From contig JARCOQ010000012.1 of NCBI GenBank assembly GCA_029207755.1, positions 17,967,740 to 18,031,739 on the forward strand: 64,000 bases of DNA, in the 5' to 3' direction. The DNA comes from Chamaea fasciata (lineage: Eukaryota > Chordata > Aves > Passeriformes > Sylviidae). This document shows, one piece after another, positions 25,141 through 36,037 of this stretch. The position numbers and the translations under genes were made by a program. How positions within the stretch are numbered: the stretch's first letter is position 1; every line of letters starts with the position of its first letter. The notes beneath the pieces were generated by a model. The model did no database searches and was not told the origin of the DNA. It saw nothing but the letters and a program-made list of their open reading frames with translations.

Positions 25141-27929
25141 TGAGTGCTGTGACCTGGTGGCCAGAAGGATGGCATTCTTCATATTGGCATAAACCAGTGA
25201 CAGCATTGCTACCTGCTGCAGCATTACACTGCTACTCCATTTTCCTCATGTGAACATGCTTTTTAAAGTGGTTTTTTCCCAATTACCTTTCTATTTTTAG
25301 GGAAAATATCTGACTTATTCTAGGACGGCATTTGTAGTCTCATTCTGGAGGTCATCAAATACTTGTAGGCCGTGCTTGTCTGGTGGTAGGACTGCTTTGG
25401 TGACTTTGAAGCCAAAACCTTAACGGATGAAGCATACAGATTCTAGATTCTCTGGCATCATAAGTTATTTGTTATATATGGGAACACCAAGCAATTTACC
25501 TTACTTCATGGTTCCTGAGAAATTGCGTTTTCAGTGTGGAAGAAGACTTGGGATACTCTATGAAAAGATAATAATCTATAGAGTGTGTGAAGCATATTTA
25601 TTTTAAAGGTGAGAGATGTGGCTGCCTGACACAGGGGAGAATCAGTTGTGAAAAAGTATTTGGGAGGTTCAGGGAAAAGAAGGTAAAAAAAGGTAGAATA
25701 TGAAAGATTCAGAGAACCTGTTGAAAATCCCAGCTGCTTTCTATATGGTGTGTGCCACACTGAGATCATAAAATTTCTAAGCTGCTAAACTGAGCGGAGT
25801 ACCTGGAGCTCTTTCAAAGTCCATAAAACCCACATGAGAAAATGCTGCAAGTGAACTCTGTAGGAGCTGTGAAATAGCATTACACATGGTGTGTGTTACC
25901 TGGATTAACTGTACCCTTGAAGATAAGCCAATCTTACCTTCTCATAGCCCGTCTTATTTCAATAGGAGTATTTGTGGATGCTAAATGTTCAGTCTGTTTT
26001 GACAGGTATTGCTTATATCTCATTGCATAGTTGCCTGCAGGTTACAGATCCTGTTTTTATAGCATGCAATGGATATGTCTACCAGAGAAAAAAAGCTCAC
26101 GTGCTTCTCTTCTTGTGCACTGAACTGACTGGATGTGAGCACAAACAGAGTGGCACAATACTAAGCCCACGCTGATATACCTGCCTCATTAGCAAGATTT
26201 AGCATCTCAGATTTATGACTGTGCTAATGTGGCTTCTAAAGTTCAGGTAATATTTGGCTAGCGAGACAACCAGCAGAAAATTCTCATGCATATTGATCTA
26301 TAAAGACATCTCCTGTGGATACAACACATTAGGAGACTGGAGTAGTGTTACAGAGGCAATATTTGGAGGCTTTTTTATTTAAACATAATTACATTATTTA
26401 AAATATGAGAATGTGTTTTAGGGTATTTAATCAACTTGACTGCAAGAATTGATGAAAAGAGAAGACATAATTAAAGAAGTTTTGCCAGATGTTTGTGAAT
26501 TCCAAATTTTGAAAGTACATGTATAATTGTCTGACAGAAATATCTTCAAGAACCCGGTAGTTTTACTTAGCTTGGCACAGGCTTGAAAACTTGCAGTGGT
26601 AGAAATAAAATTGAGATATGATTGCTTTTTAACAACGTGTATATTTGCAAATTATTAGTAGAAATAAAAAATACCCTTGGGTAGTTCTTAAATTTGGCAA
26701 ATGAATCAAACTTTTAAAGGCATCATTCACAGAGATGAAAGCATGTGGTCCAGGATAAAAAGCAAGGAGAGTGTGGCAGGATATTAAATGCTGAAACTTA
26801 CACACTGAATTAGAAGCATATTTCACTAGGTTAAAGGGCAGGTTTGAGTCTCTTTCTGTAGGCTAAAATATATAAAACCCTTCAAATGAGAGTTGATGTG
26901 TAGAAATGGACGCTCCTAATTTATGTCAATGTATATGTTATAAAATGTGAAGAGTTTAGGTGAAGTATGCTCCTTTTCAGGCAGCATATAGAATTGTAAC
27001 AGCTTTTAAATAGACTGCAACTTCTCTTTTTTCTTGGAAAAAAAAGTTGATGTGAAATTGAAAACTCCTTTCAGATGCCTGCTGGGCTGGCAGGGTGTCA
27101 AATTGTTTGGCTTGACTGTCTCTCTCTTTCACTCTCTTCACATTGTTTACAGACAACATCCTCAGCCCCAGCTGACTGTACTTAAACACCAGCTGATAAT
27201 GGGCCAGAGGATTTGGAAAAGGACATCATACTAAAATAGTCTCCATGTCTTAGACAGGTCAGGAATATACCTTGCTGCAGGCAAATCACAAAGTGCTGTC
27301 CTGAGCAAAGGGTGTGGGATGAGAGAGAAAGAGAAAGGAGGTAGAAAGAAACCAAAAATGTTCTTGGACAAGTGCTTTCTGGCATCTGATTACAACTGGG
27401 AAAGTGAGTGACTCCCAGCTTTACCTCAGGTTGGATACACTGGTTTGAAAGGTCTTCTAGACAGAGCATGTTTGCCAAACTCAAGGAGGAGGGGGTACTT
27501 CCCACAAGGCACTTTCCAGTCAAGGCACATCAAAGCTGCACTGCCAACGTGGGTCTTAGTTGGATTCAGAACTTTGGTATCCCTGTAAGAATTTCTTGAT
27601 TTAGTTATCAGAGTGATTTAACCCAAATTTTGCTGAAGTGTGTGCCTGTGTTGGCCCAGATTTGCCTGTACTGTGTACTGGAACTTGTGTACCTTACAGT
27701 GAGACTAAATCATTCAAGGCCATTAGTTCTGCAATGCCTTTGCCATGGTGCTCTTGGAAGACAGGCAAGTTCTCCTGCAGCTGGACTAGCTGTCTGGAAA
27801 GGAGTCCTAAAGCCTCCTGGCCCATTCTATAAGCTAGGACACAGGTAACTGTGAAATCCAAAGTGTATTTGTATGGTTTTGGAGGGGAGGGGTTCACATC
27901 AATGTGGAAGAGTGTGATGGAGCATTGGA
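25141..27929. other. Noncoding stretch, no gene seen
   Basis: Only short scattered frames under about 115 codons occur here, on both strands. No domain, RNA gene or recent mobile element was recognised. Confidence 0.55.
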
Positions 27930-28045
27930 GCTCATGGGAGATTATTGGCCACTTCCAGATTAAGAGTTATTGGGTCAAATTTGGGGGTTGGACAAGATGA
28001 TCTCCAGAGGTCCCCTCCAACCATAACCATTCTGTGATTCTGTGA
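27930..28045 (+). mobile_element. CR1 LINE 3' end
   Basis: The segment GGTTGGACAAGATGATCTCC (about 27987) is followed by AGAGGTCCCCTCCAACC and ends in a direct repeat of ATTCTGTG units (CATTCTGTGATTCTGTGA). These are the hallmarks of the 3' terminus of CR1, which ends in short 8-bp repeats rather than poly(A). The copy is in the plus orientation and truncated to roughly 115 bp. The 5' boundary is approximate. Confidence 0.92.
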
Positions 28046-29970
28046 AATTTGACAATGTATCCACCACAGAGGAGGCTAACTCAGGCAGAGGTTTTGTTTT
28101 GGAATTAGTCAAAGAGTTCTTGATATTGCTGAATTTTTAAAATATATAATGCTTTCTCTTATTTATAGCCTTTTCTTTGTTTTGGTTTCTTGTTTTCTTG
28201 TCAAATGTAGTTGAAATAAATAATGTGATACAGAAGGTGAGTAACTGGGAGTCTGTCAGGCTTTTATCCTCTATTATCTGTGTGATGTAGAGTTTTGCAT
28301 ATACAAAGATGATTGGTGACCAAGTGACATGGATTTTAATGTTTTATCAAATAAATTCATTCAGCTATGCACAGATTCATATGAGATTCTCTAATTTTTT
28401 GGGGGGGGGAAAGAAAGAAGTCAACACATTAAAAATTTGTGTCCGGTAGTTCATCTGCTTTGAAAAATTACGTGGAGGGAAAATAGAAGAGTTGGATCCA
28501 GTTCTGACTAGGGAAATTTTCTTTAGGAGCCTTATCTACCAACTGTGCTTATCTGTTCTCAGGAATTACAATGTGGTTAGTTTACAGTCTATTATGCAAA
28601 GTTAAGGATTGAACAGCCCTCTGGGAGGAACCCTAGAAGCTGAGAAGACTTGAATTGATGTTTGTGATTAACAAAACCAACCAGATCACACAGAGACCTT
28701 GAAATACTTAAAGCATCTGATGCCAGATCTTCATGTGATACATTCTGTACTCCAGTATACTAGCAGAGCCTTTGTGACCTCAGTGTGTACTGATATACAT
28801 AGGAAACCCACATCAGCTTCATTGGTTCTGAGTTAGTTACTAGCACTCAGGTAGACCTTTGGAGGTGATATTAGCCAATTCTCTAACAGTTCTGGCTTTA
28901 GAGTTCAGGAGCACATAAAAAATTTAAATGTAATACACAAATTTAGTAGAGAGAAATCGAGAAAAAAAAAATCTGTGGAACAGCTAAGAGACCCATCAGG
29001 AAAAAGAAATAATGAGCAGAGTAGGGCCACAGAGTAGTCTGTGTCACTGAGCCCGAAGCAAGGCTCCTCAGTGGGAACTTCACTGAGGGAAGGCTGGCAT
29101 AGTTCCTAGTGAAATCTGTGGCAGTTTTTCAGACAGTTTAGTAATTCCTTCCCCCCCAGTACTGGTATAATTTAGTCATGTCTCACACTTGCTGAAGAGA
29201 AAAGCAAGCAGCTTTGTTGGAACTGATGCTGTTTTCACAGCAATCTTCTCATTGAGCTTTCATGGTACAAAAAGATAGAGGAGTGGGACCATACTCAGCA
29301 GGCTCAACCTCTGCCCTGAAAATAATAGGATTTAGCTGTTGCCTGGGGCATGAGGGTTCTGGGTTAATTCACCAGCTGAAATTCTTGGCATCCTCATCTG
29401 AAAAGCTCTTAGCCCACCCTCCAGTGCTCAGGCCAGAGGGCTGGTCTGAAAGGAAGAGATACAGTTTACCCTTTGTCCTGCTCTCCATGACTCAGGGATG
29501 ATCAAGGCAGGCTCCATACATATATTCTTGGTCCTAAGTTTCTTTTCCATTACTGAAACAGTGCTGAGAGCATCTATATTCTGTTGAAACCTTTGGCACC
29601 ATCTCTTTGTCCTCCTGCACTGGCTGCTACTCAGTAGTCCTGCAGAGCATTGCAAAATTTGCAATGGATATTTTTCCCTCTTTCACTTGAAAAATACTTC
29701 CCCCCCCTACTGCAGAATAGGGTGTCTTGTATTTGCTAATGAGGCTCTTCGAAGAGGATAAGCATCATATTTTTACCCATTTTTACCCATCCACAGATTC
29801 TGGTGGATGCTAAATAACCAAGAGTGATTTTTTTTTTTCCGTGTGATAGTTGTTTGTGAATTTTGGGCACCTTTTTTCTTTTTTTTTTCTTCTTCATACA
29901 AATGCATCTGTTCCTGTAAAAGTGTCATCAGATCCAGGGTGGGGTAAAGCAAGAGGAAGAGCTCCACCCA
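28046..29970. other. Noncoding stretch around a candidate microexon
   Basis: No supported gene apart from the splice-bounded microexon candidate at 28211-28236. There are a G9 run near 28402 and several T-runs near 29827-29890. Frames are all under 80 codons. Confidence 0.5.
28211..28236 (+). other. Candidate 26-bp microexon
   Basis: A long T-rich tract (TTTTCTTTGTTTTGG onward) ends in AAATGTAG at 28210. The segment ends CAGAAG at 28236, followed by GTGAGTAAC, a near-consensus 5' splice site. Two of the three frames contain stops. The third, with two leading bases, reads EINNVIQK. A length of 26 bp is within the microexon range. No gene can be named. Confidence 0.2.
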
Positions 29971-30090
29971 AGCTTAGTGGTTAGGACACTCATCTGAGAT
30001 GTGGGAGATCCAGATTCAAGTCAGTGTTTTCCTGGTTCAAAGTAGGGACTTGAACCTGCTGACTATTGAGTTGAGGATTCAGGGCTCAGT
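29971..30090 (+). repeat. Palindromic tRNA-like interspersed repeat, copy 1
   Basis: The left half looks like a tRNA-derived head, with an A-box-like TAGTGGTTAGG at 29975-29985 and a B-box-like AGATTCAAGTC at 30012-30022. The right half carries the B-box-like motif in reverse (GACTTGAACCT at 30047-30057), giving an imperfect inverted repeat. A second copy at 57961-58076 shares the exact 15-mer TCTGAGATGTGGGAG and the same head. The element is diverged and not a functional tRNA. I cannot name the family with confidence. Confidence 0.65.
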
Positions 30091-33000
30091 CTGCCAGCAT
30101 ATTTGAGAGGTTTTAGTTTTGTTTTGTATTGTGTTAAAGACAAATTTCAAACACTGGAATTATTTTCCTTGAAATGGAAGATCTTTTTGCAGGCCAGCCC
30201 TTATTTCTTTACATGGCAAACTCAACCAGGGCTCTGAGAAGCAGACTTTTCCATGGCTTTGGACATGAACATTTGGAGGCAGAGCCCTACCTGAGTGTCC
30301 TTTGGATCCTGTGGATGGGTGTGCAGCAGTTAGCTGTCTGTCTGCTTCACGTGGGCATCAACCAACTGCCAAACCTGCATGGGCCAGAGGTTGCCACCAG
30401 AGCACTTCAAATGTGGATAAATATAGAAGAACTAGGGTAGTTTTACAACACTGCAAATAATCTTAAGATACTATTTCTTGTGTCTTCCTGCTTGTCATCT
30501 TTCACTGCACTGGTTTCATTCATAGGCATTTAGACTATCTGCAGCGTGTTGGGACACACTTAAAGGGCCATTTAAGAACCTTTGCTTGAATCTTTCCGTC
30601 CAGTCAACAAATGAAGGAGCTGATTGAGAGGTTAGCTGAACTTGGAAAATAAAATTGAGCTAATTGAACAAATACTACCACTTCTGTGAAAATCTGATTA
30701 AGTGTTTAATGTCTGACAATATGGTTTGTCCTTGAAAAAAATAATTGTGGTTCATTCTGATTTATCCCCACATTTTGGTATATTCAGCTGACCTATCATC
30801 ACTTCAGACATGCTTTCTCACAAAAGTGACTACTGATTTTTTTTCTCAATGAAAGAAAATTCTACTTTGTCTTTACAGAAAAACAAACTTGCAGGAGCAA
30901 GTAATTACACCTGGAGTATTTTCTAAGGAAAAACTTTCTGGTTTGGAACCCACAGTTTAATGCATGTATTCTTGTTACTTGGCTAGTATTTAGTAAGAGA
31001 AACTGTTTTGGTTTCTGAAAATTTATAAGGGATTCCAGGTAAAGAGAAATTATAATGTGATGAGAGACATTGAGAAAGAACATATAACTTTATGTTTATA
31101 AAGCTGAACTATAGAAACAGAGTGACTACTTACGTAATAGATCAGACTCAGCTGGGGAATGGTAATTCATGCCTGTTTATCTTGAAGATCTATCACTTTT
31201 AATGAAGGATAATAGCACTCACAACAGCCACATACATGCCTGGAAAAAACCCATGAGTGTAGGTGCAAAAATTTGCCTTGCCTCAGGCACATACACTTGA
31301 AAAATTGAATGCTGCGGTTATAGGTTGGTTTTGGCAGAATCATGAAGAAAAAACCCACACCACACAATACTCATCAATTGTAATGCTGTATCTCTTTAAC
31401 CCTTTGATTTGTTTTTTCCTAAATTTTTATTGTGCATACCACAATTGTTTTTGAGTTATATGTTGGAATTACCGCAAATTTGAACAGCTAAAACCATCTC
31501 CTGGTACTAGTTTGGTTTTGTGCTGCTAAAATTGAGTCTATGCTTGTGCCAGGAACTGTTCATCGTTTACACTATTGGAGGTAGCACCTGAAACTGCACT
31601 GTGCTGGGGGCTGGGCAGAGGCTGTGCAAAATATTTGTGAGATATGTTGTGGCTGGAAAGCTGCACTGTCCTTCCTTGCTTGAGAGAACTGGCACTAAGC
31701 CTCGTGGTGGCTGGAGCTAGCAGCCTTGAGAAAAGAAAAGGAGAGACAGACACGTATCAGCAGCAACCAATCTAAGGGGTCTCTGGTGAGAGAAACCTCG
31801 CGTTGCTGTTCCACACCACCTCCTTAGCACTGTATGATCATTACACCTCTGGGCACATGTGGCTGTTCAGCCCCTCCATCAGAAGCAGAGTGCATAGGAG
31901 TGAACCTTCCTGATGAGCTGCTAAGATATTAATAGAGAGACTAGGCTTATGGTGAGCATGATCTTATGACTTTCCTGCAAATGTCCAGCAGGCTGATGGT
32001 TGAAACCTCCACCAGCAAGGTTTTATGAGGAGATACAGCTAGGTAATTTTCTTCATCACATGTTTTTGTGGAAAGGAGACAGGGAGAGCTGACTGCTCTG
32101 GACATTTAAACACTCTAATCTGGTCTTGCAAAGAGACTATTTCTTTTACTGGCTTTAAGGGCAGTCAAGTCACTGAGGATCTCCATGTAGGACTGGGGTC
32201 CTCGCTGATCCTGATGAGCAGCTACCCAAAATAACTGTTGCTACTGACGGGGCTTTTAGCAAGATGGTGTTCTAGCATAGTATCACTAGGGATCACACTC
32301 TTAGTTGCTGCCTTCTTTGCTGCTGATTTTAACTGAAATATCTCTCAGCTCAGGTTTCTACATTGACTACCTGTTACTGATTAATTCAGACCAGAGAGGC
32401 CTCTCTTGTGGTGTACAAGGTGCTGTGAGTGTCCATCCTGCAGTAGACCTGTCTCTCAGTTACTGCAGTGACCTTGATCCAGTAGCCCCTGTGCAGGATG
32501 CAGCATGTGGCTCTGCAAATCAGTGACCAGCTGCAGCTGACCTCCAGAGTGACAGCAGTAAGCGTAGCCACTGCACTGTACTGTGGCTGCTGATGGCACC
32601 CCAGAACCCTCTGGGCACTTGTAAGATTCTGTCTTGTCCTACTTCAGTCTCCACAGTCACATCACACCACACAAGTCCTGCTGCTGGGGGCCAAAAGGTG
32701 TTTAAGTGCTTAAGGTTTGTTTGCCTAGTATGTGTCAGCATCTTTTGCAGAGATTTCCTCTGACTGTAGCTACACTGACACACTAATATCCAGAAAAACC
32801 TTTTCTTCTTTCACGGAAGCTTTTTCTTTTCTCACAGCTATCTTCTATACCCATCTGAAAAGCAAGTGTGTTTTGTGCCTCCTAAACCCAAAAGACTTCT
32901 AAAATGCCAGATCAAGACTGAGTGTTTTAGCAGCAGGAATTGAGGAAGAGGCTCTTGTGAGCACATCTGTGGCAAGAGGACAGTGTCCCCAGCTGGGCTA

Positions 33001-33464
33001 TTTTCACATCTGAAATCCTGCAGTGAGGGTTTCCTGTGACCAAATTTTCATCCATGCAGACAGGAGAGACCTTGGAACTTGATGGGAGATGTAGTATACC
33101 CAGGACATTTGCCTCCATTTGAGACGTTTAAGCATTTCCAGATTTCCAGATTAACTCTCTTATTTTCAGTTGAACATATCTTGCTTTTCAACCTTTTTGG
33201 TTTTGTCCTAGTCACTATACTTTTCTGTGGAAAGGCCAAATAGAGAGATCATACTTGTTCTCGATACACCCTTTTCAGGACAAAAACCCCAGCCATTTTG
33301 TGAGAATGGCTTCTTATTTCTTCCATTAGAGGCACCTCTGAAAACATCCATATTTTTCCATTTAGTAAAAACGGCTCATCTGATAATCAGCCCAAATTAT
33401 TTTCTCTGTCAGTGAGAGGTAAAGGATTGCCGTATTCCTGTATTCTTGCTTTTCCCTCTCTCTC

Positions 33465-33495
<31 letters not shown>

Positions 33496-35901
33496 TCTCT
33501 ATTTAGGACAGCTAATAATTTTTGCAGAGCAATGTGTGAAAAAACCACATTTGTTAGTATGTGGCTTTAGAGGGAAAAATTTCTTTTGTGTATGCTGCTT
33601 CTACAAGCCAGAGCAGTAGAAAGCTTTTCTACTCAAGAGTGTCTGTAAGCACATTGTATTTAAGGTGTTGGTTTTGTAAGATGGCTAATTATTTTTATTT
33701 AAAAATACACATAGACAGTTTAGCTGAGTAATTTAAAATCCATTTGGCTTCATCATAGTAGATATTTAGTTGCTTGCCATTTACAGTGTATTTATCAAAG
33801 TACTTTTCTCCTTTCTGTCATTACTAGCTGCCTTTGTTTCTGTCAAAATATATAAAACATTTTTAAAGTACATTAAAATGTTTTAAAATTAGACTATATG
33901 GGTATAATTTGGAAAATATACTAGATTTTCTCAGGCTAATGAGTCAGGCCTACTTTCTAGATACATTTGACATATCTTACTATTTTACCTGAGTATTAAT
34001 AACTCAATGAAGTAAATAAAAGAATAAAAACAAACAAACAAAAAAAGCTCTAGTGAAGTAGGAGAAAAGAACAGTGTAAGTATAGGAACAATTAGGAGCT
34101 GATTCTGCATTATTTTTTTCCCTAAATTCCCTTTTATTTTGCAAAGATTTTTCTAGATAAAGCTTTACCTAGGTAGCATTTGCCTTTCAAGTTAAAAAAA
34201 CCATAAATTTTTTCAATAAGATTTCAACTTGGAGTGGAGATTTCCATTCCTTAACACACACCAAGGAGCTATGCTCATGCATTCAGTACTGTTTACAAAA
34301 ATGGACTAATAAGAGAAAATAGCTTTATCATTGTGGTTTTCCTTGTGGTCAGCATCAGCACAGGAGAAGGAAGGGTATGGAGGAAGGGTAGTCACATTTC
34401 AACAAGAAGACAACAGAGCAAATCTTGCTGTTAGGTGGGTGTAAGGCCATAGCTAACTGCCAGCTTTAAGCCAGTGGATGGAGAATCACTCTGCTGCATC
34501 CAGAAAAGAGTCTCTGTTGCCATATCAATAGAGTTGTTCTAGGGAAGCAGGAAGAAAGTCCAATGTACTGTTTCTGTTTGCATGTTTAATTTGATCTTGC
34601 AAGGTATATCTTGCAAGAGATAATCTTGGGGGTGAATTTTCCCAAGCAAGTCTCTTTAAGTCCCCTGAAGTAAGATTTACACCCTGTAGTTGATCCAAGG
34701 TTTCTGTTCCAACTGCCAAGCCCTGAGCAACCTACTCAGTATTTTCCACCATGGATTTATTCACCAGTTTGCCATTGAGCTGAGTACCAGGTGCACGTTC
34801 CTCTGGTGACCTAAATCACAACATATATATATGGATAGCAATGACCTAGAATCATACAACTGTTTCTCTGGTCTCTCCTCACAGAATCCATGGGTAAAAA
34901 ATGATGAACTAAATATAAGAGTTGGGAACGAGAAAATTCTGTGGCCCTTGACATGTGAACTGTACAGGGTCCCACCTATTTCTAGCAAAGGGCACAACAG
35001 AGACTCTGTCTGAAACACAGCCCTCTACAGAGCTGAAGTCACTCCTGCCAGAAAAAAAGTCTGGTGGTTCCAGTGGTGTTTGCATGACAGGTACTGGGGG
35101 GAGCTGAGGCCCTTTGCAGGCTCCTGTTTGGATGATGGGCTTGTACCATCAGTATAGGGGTATTGATACGTGTGAAATACCTGCAGTTGTAAAACATTAA
35201 ATTGCATTAAATTACATTATACTGGATCTTTGGAATGAATAATTTTCAATATTCTTTTACCCAAAGGGCCCTGTCTTGAGGTCTTTTACCTAGCTTAGAT
35301 TCCCAGTGACACTGAAATAGGAGTTGAGGCAACTGTGTTTGGAAACCTTACAAAGAAAACATATGTATCTACTTTACTCAACATGGGTGTCTGAAGAAAT
35401 GCTAAAAGGTGTCCAAGATGCAAATGTTTGTTTATGAAACATTTGAGAGAATTTCGTAATGGCATAAAAGAGCAACCTAATTTTCCATTTGAACCCTTGT
35501 ACATCAGATATGTGCTGTATGGATATCCACTCAGCAATTGTCCTGTCATTCCCACTGACTGGTGTTTCATGAGGTTAGCGTGACAGCAGAGTTTCTTAGC
35601 CTGCAGCATCATGACTGCCTTGTGCTAATCCAGGTGTGTGTTCCTCCTGAGAAAAGTGTCTAACTGGCTGTACTGCTCCAGCTGTGTTCAGCACCTGTGC
35701 TGATGGAGTGATGTGGAGAGCACAGGGTAGCTGATAGATAGGGTTGTTTTTTATGTGAATGGGTTCCCAGATCTACCCTACTGTGCAGTCACACAGGCAT
35801 TAGGACTTGCACAAGGTAAGAGATAACATGATCAGACCTACTCCTTGCAGCAGCAACCCTCACCTTGAAGCTCCAATATGTTGCTTTGAGGTTTTTTTTT
35901 C
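30091..35901. other. Noncoding stretch, no gene seen
   Basis: Scattered frames of up to about 105 codons lack recognisable motifs, including an 88-codon frame at 30174-30440. A pyrimidine tract with T27 lies at 33452-33493. Nothing else is supported. Confidence 0.5.
33452..33493 (+). repeat. (TC)n followed by T27
   Basis: A short CCCTCTCTCTCTC tract runs directly into 27 consecutive T (33467-33493). It could be the A-tail of a minus-strand retroposed sequence, but no AATAAA complement lies immediately to its right. Confidence 0.9.
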
Positions 35902-36037
35902 TGAATCACAGAACTTTCTGAGTTGAAAGGGACCCACAAGGATCACCGAGTCCAACTCTTTAGCAAATGAACCCTACAGGGGTCAAACCCACAAACCTTG
36001 GCAATATTAACGTCATGCCCTAACCAACAGAACTAGT
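35902..36037 (-). mobile_element. TguSINE1-like SINE (tRNA-Ile head, CR1-like tail)
   Basis: Read on the minus strand, the head (36037 to about 35960) follows the tRNA-Ile pattern. It has an A-box-like TAGTTCTGTTGG, then GTTAGGGCATGACGTTAAT, then a B-box-like GGGTTTGACCC (complement at 35980-35990). The rest (about 35958 to 35902) is a CR1-type 3' end, visible on the plus strand as TGAATCACAGAACTTTCTGA and ending near GATCACCGAGTCCAACTC. A tRNA-Ile head on a CR1 tail is the known structure of TguSINE1, a passerine SINE mobilised by CR1. The length of about 136 bp fits. The copy is diverged and not an active tRNA gene. Confidence 0.82.

Noticed and set aside
33467..33493. Poly(T) as the tail of a minus-strand retrocopy
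   Set aside because: No AATAAA complement or recognisable body to its right; a simple pyrimidine repeat explains it.
35960..36037. Functional tRNA-Ile gene
   Set aside because: The tRNA-like head is diverged in its A and B boxes and is fused to a CR1 tail, so it is a SINE.
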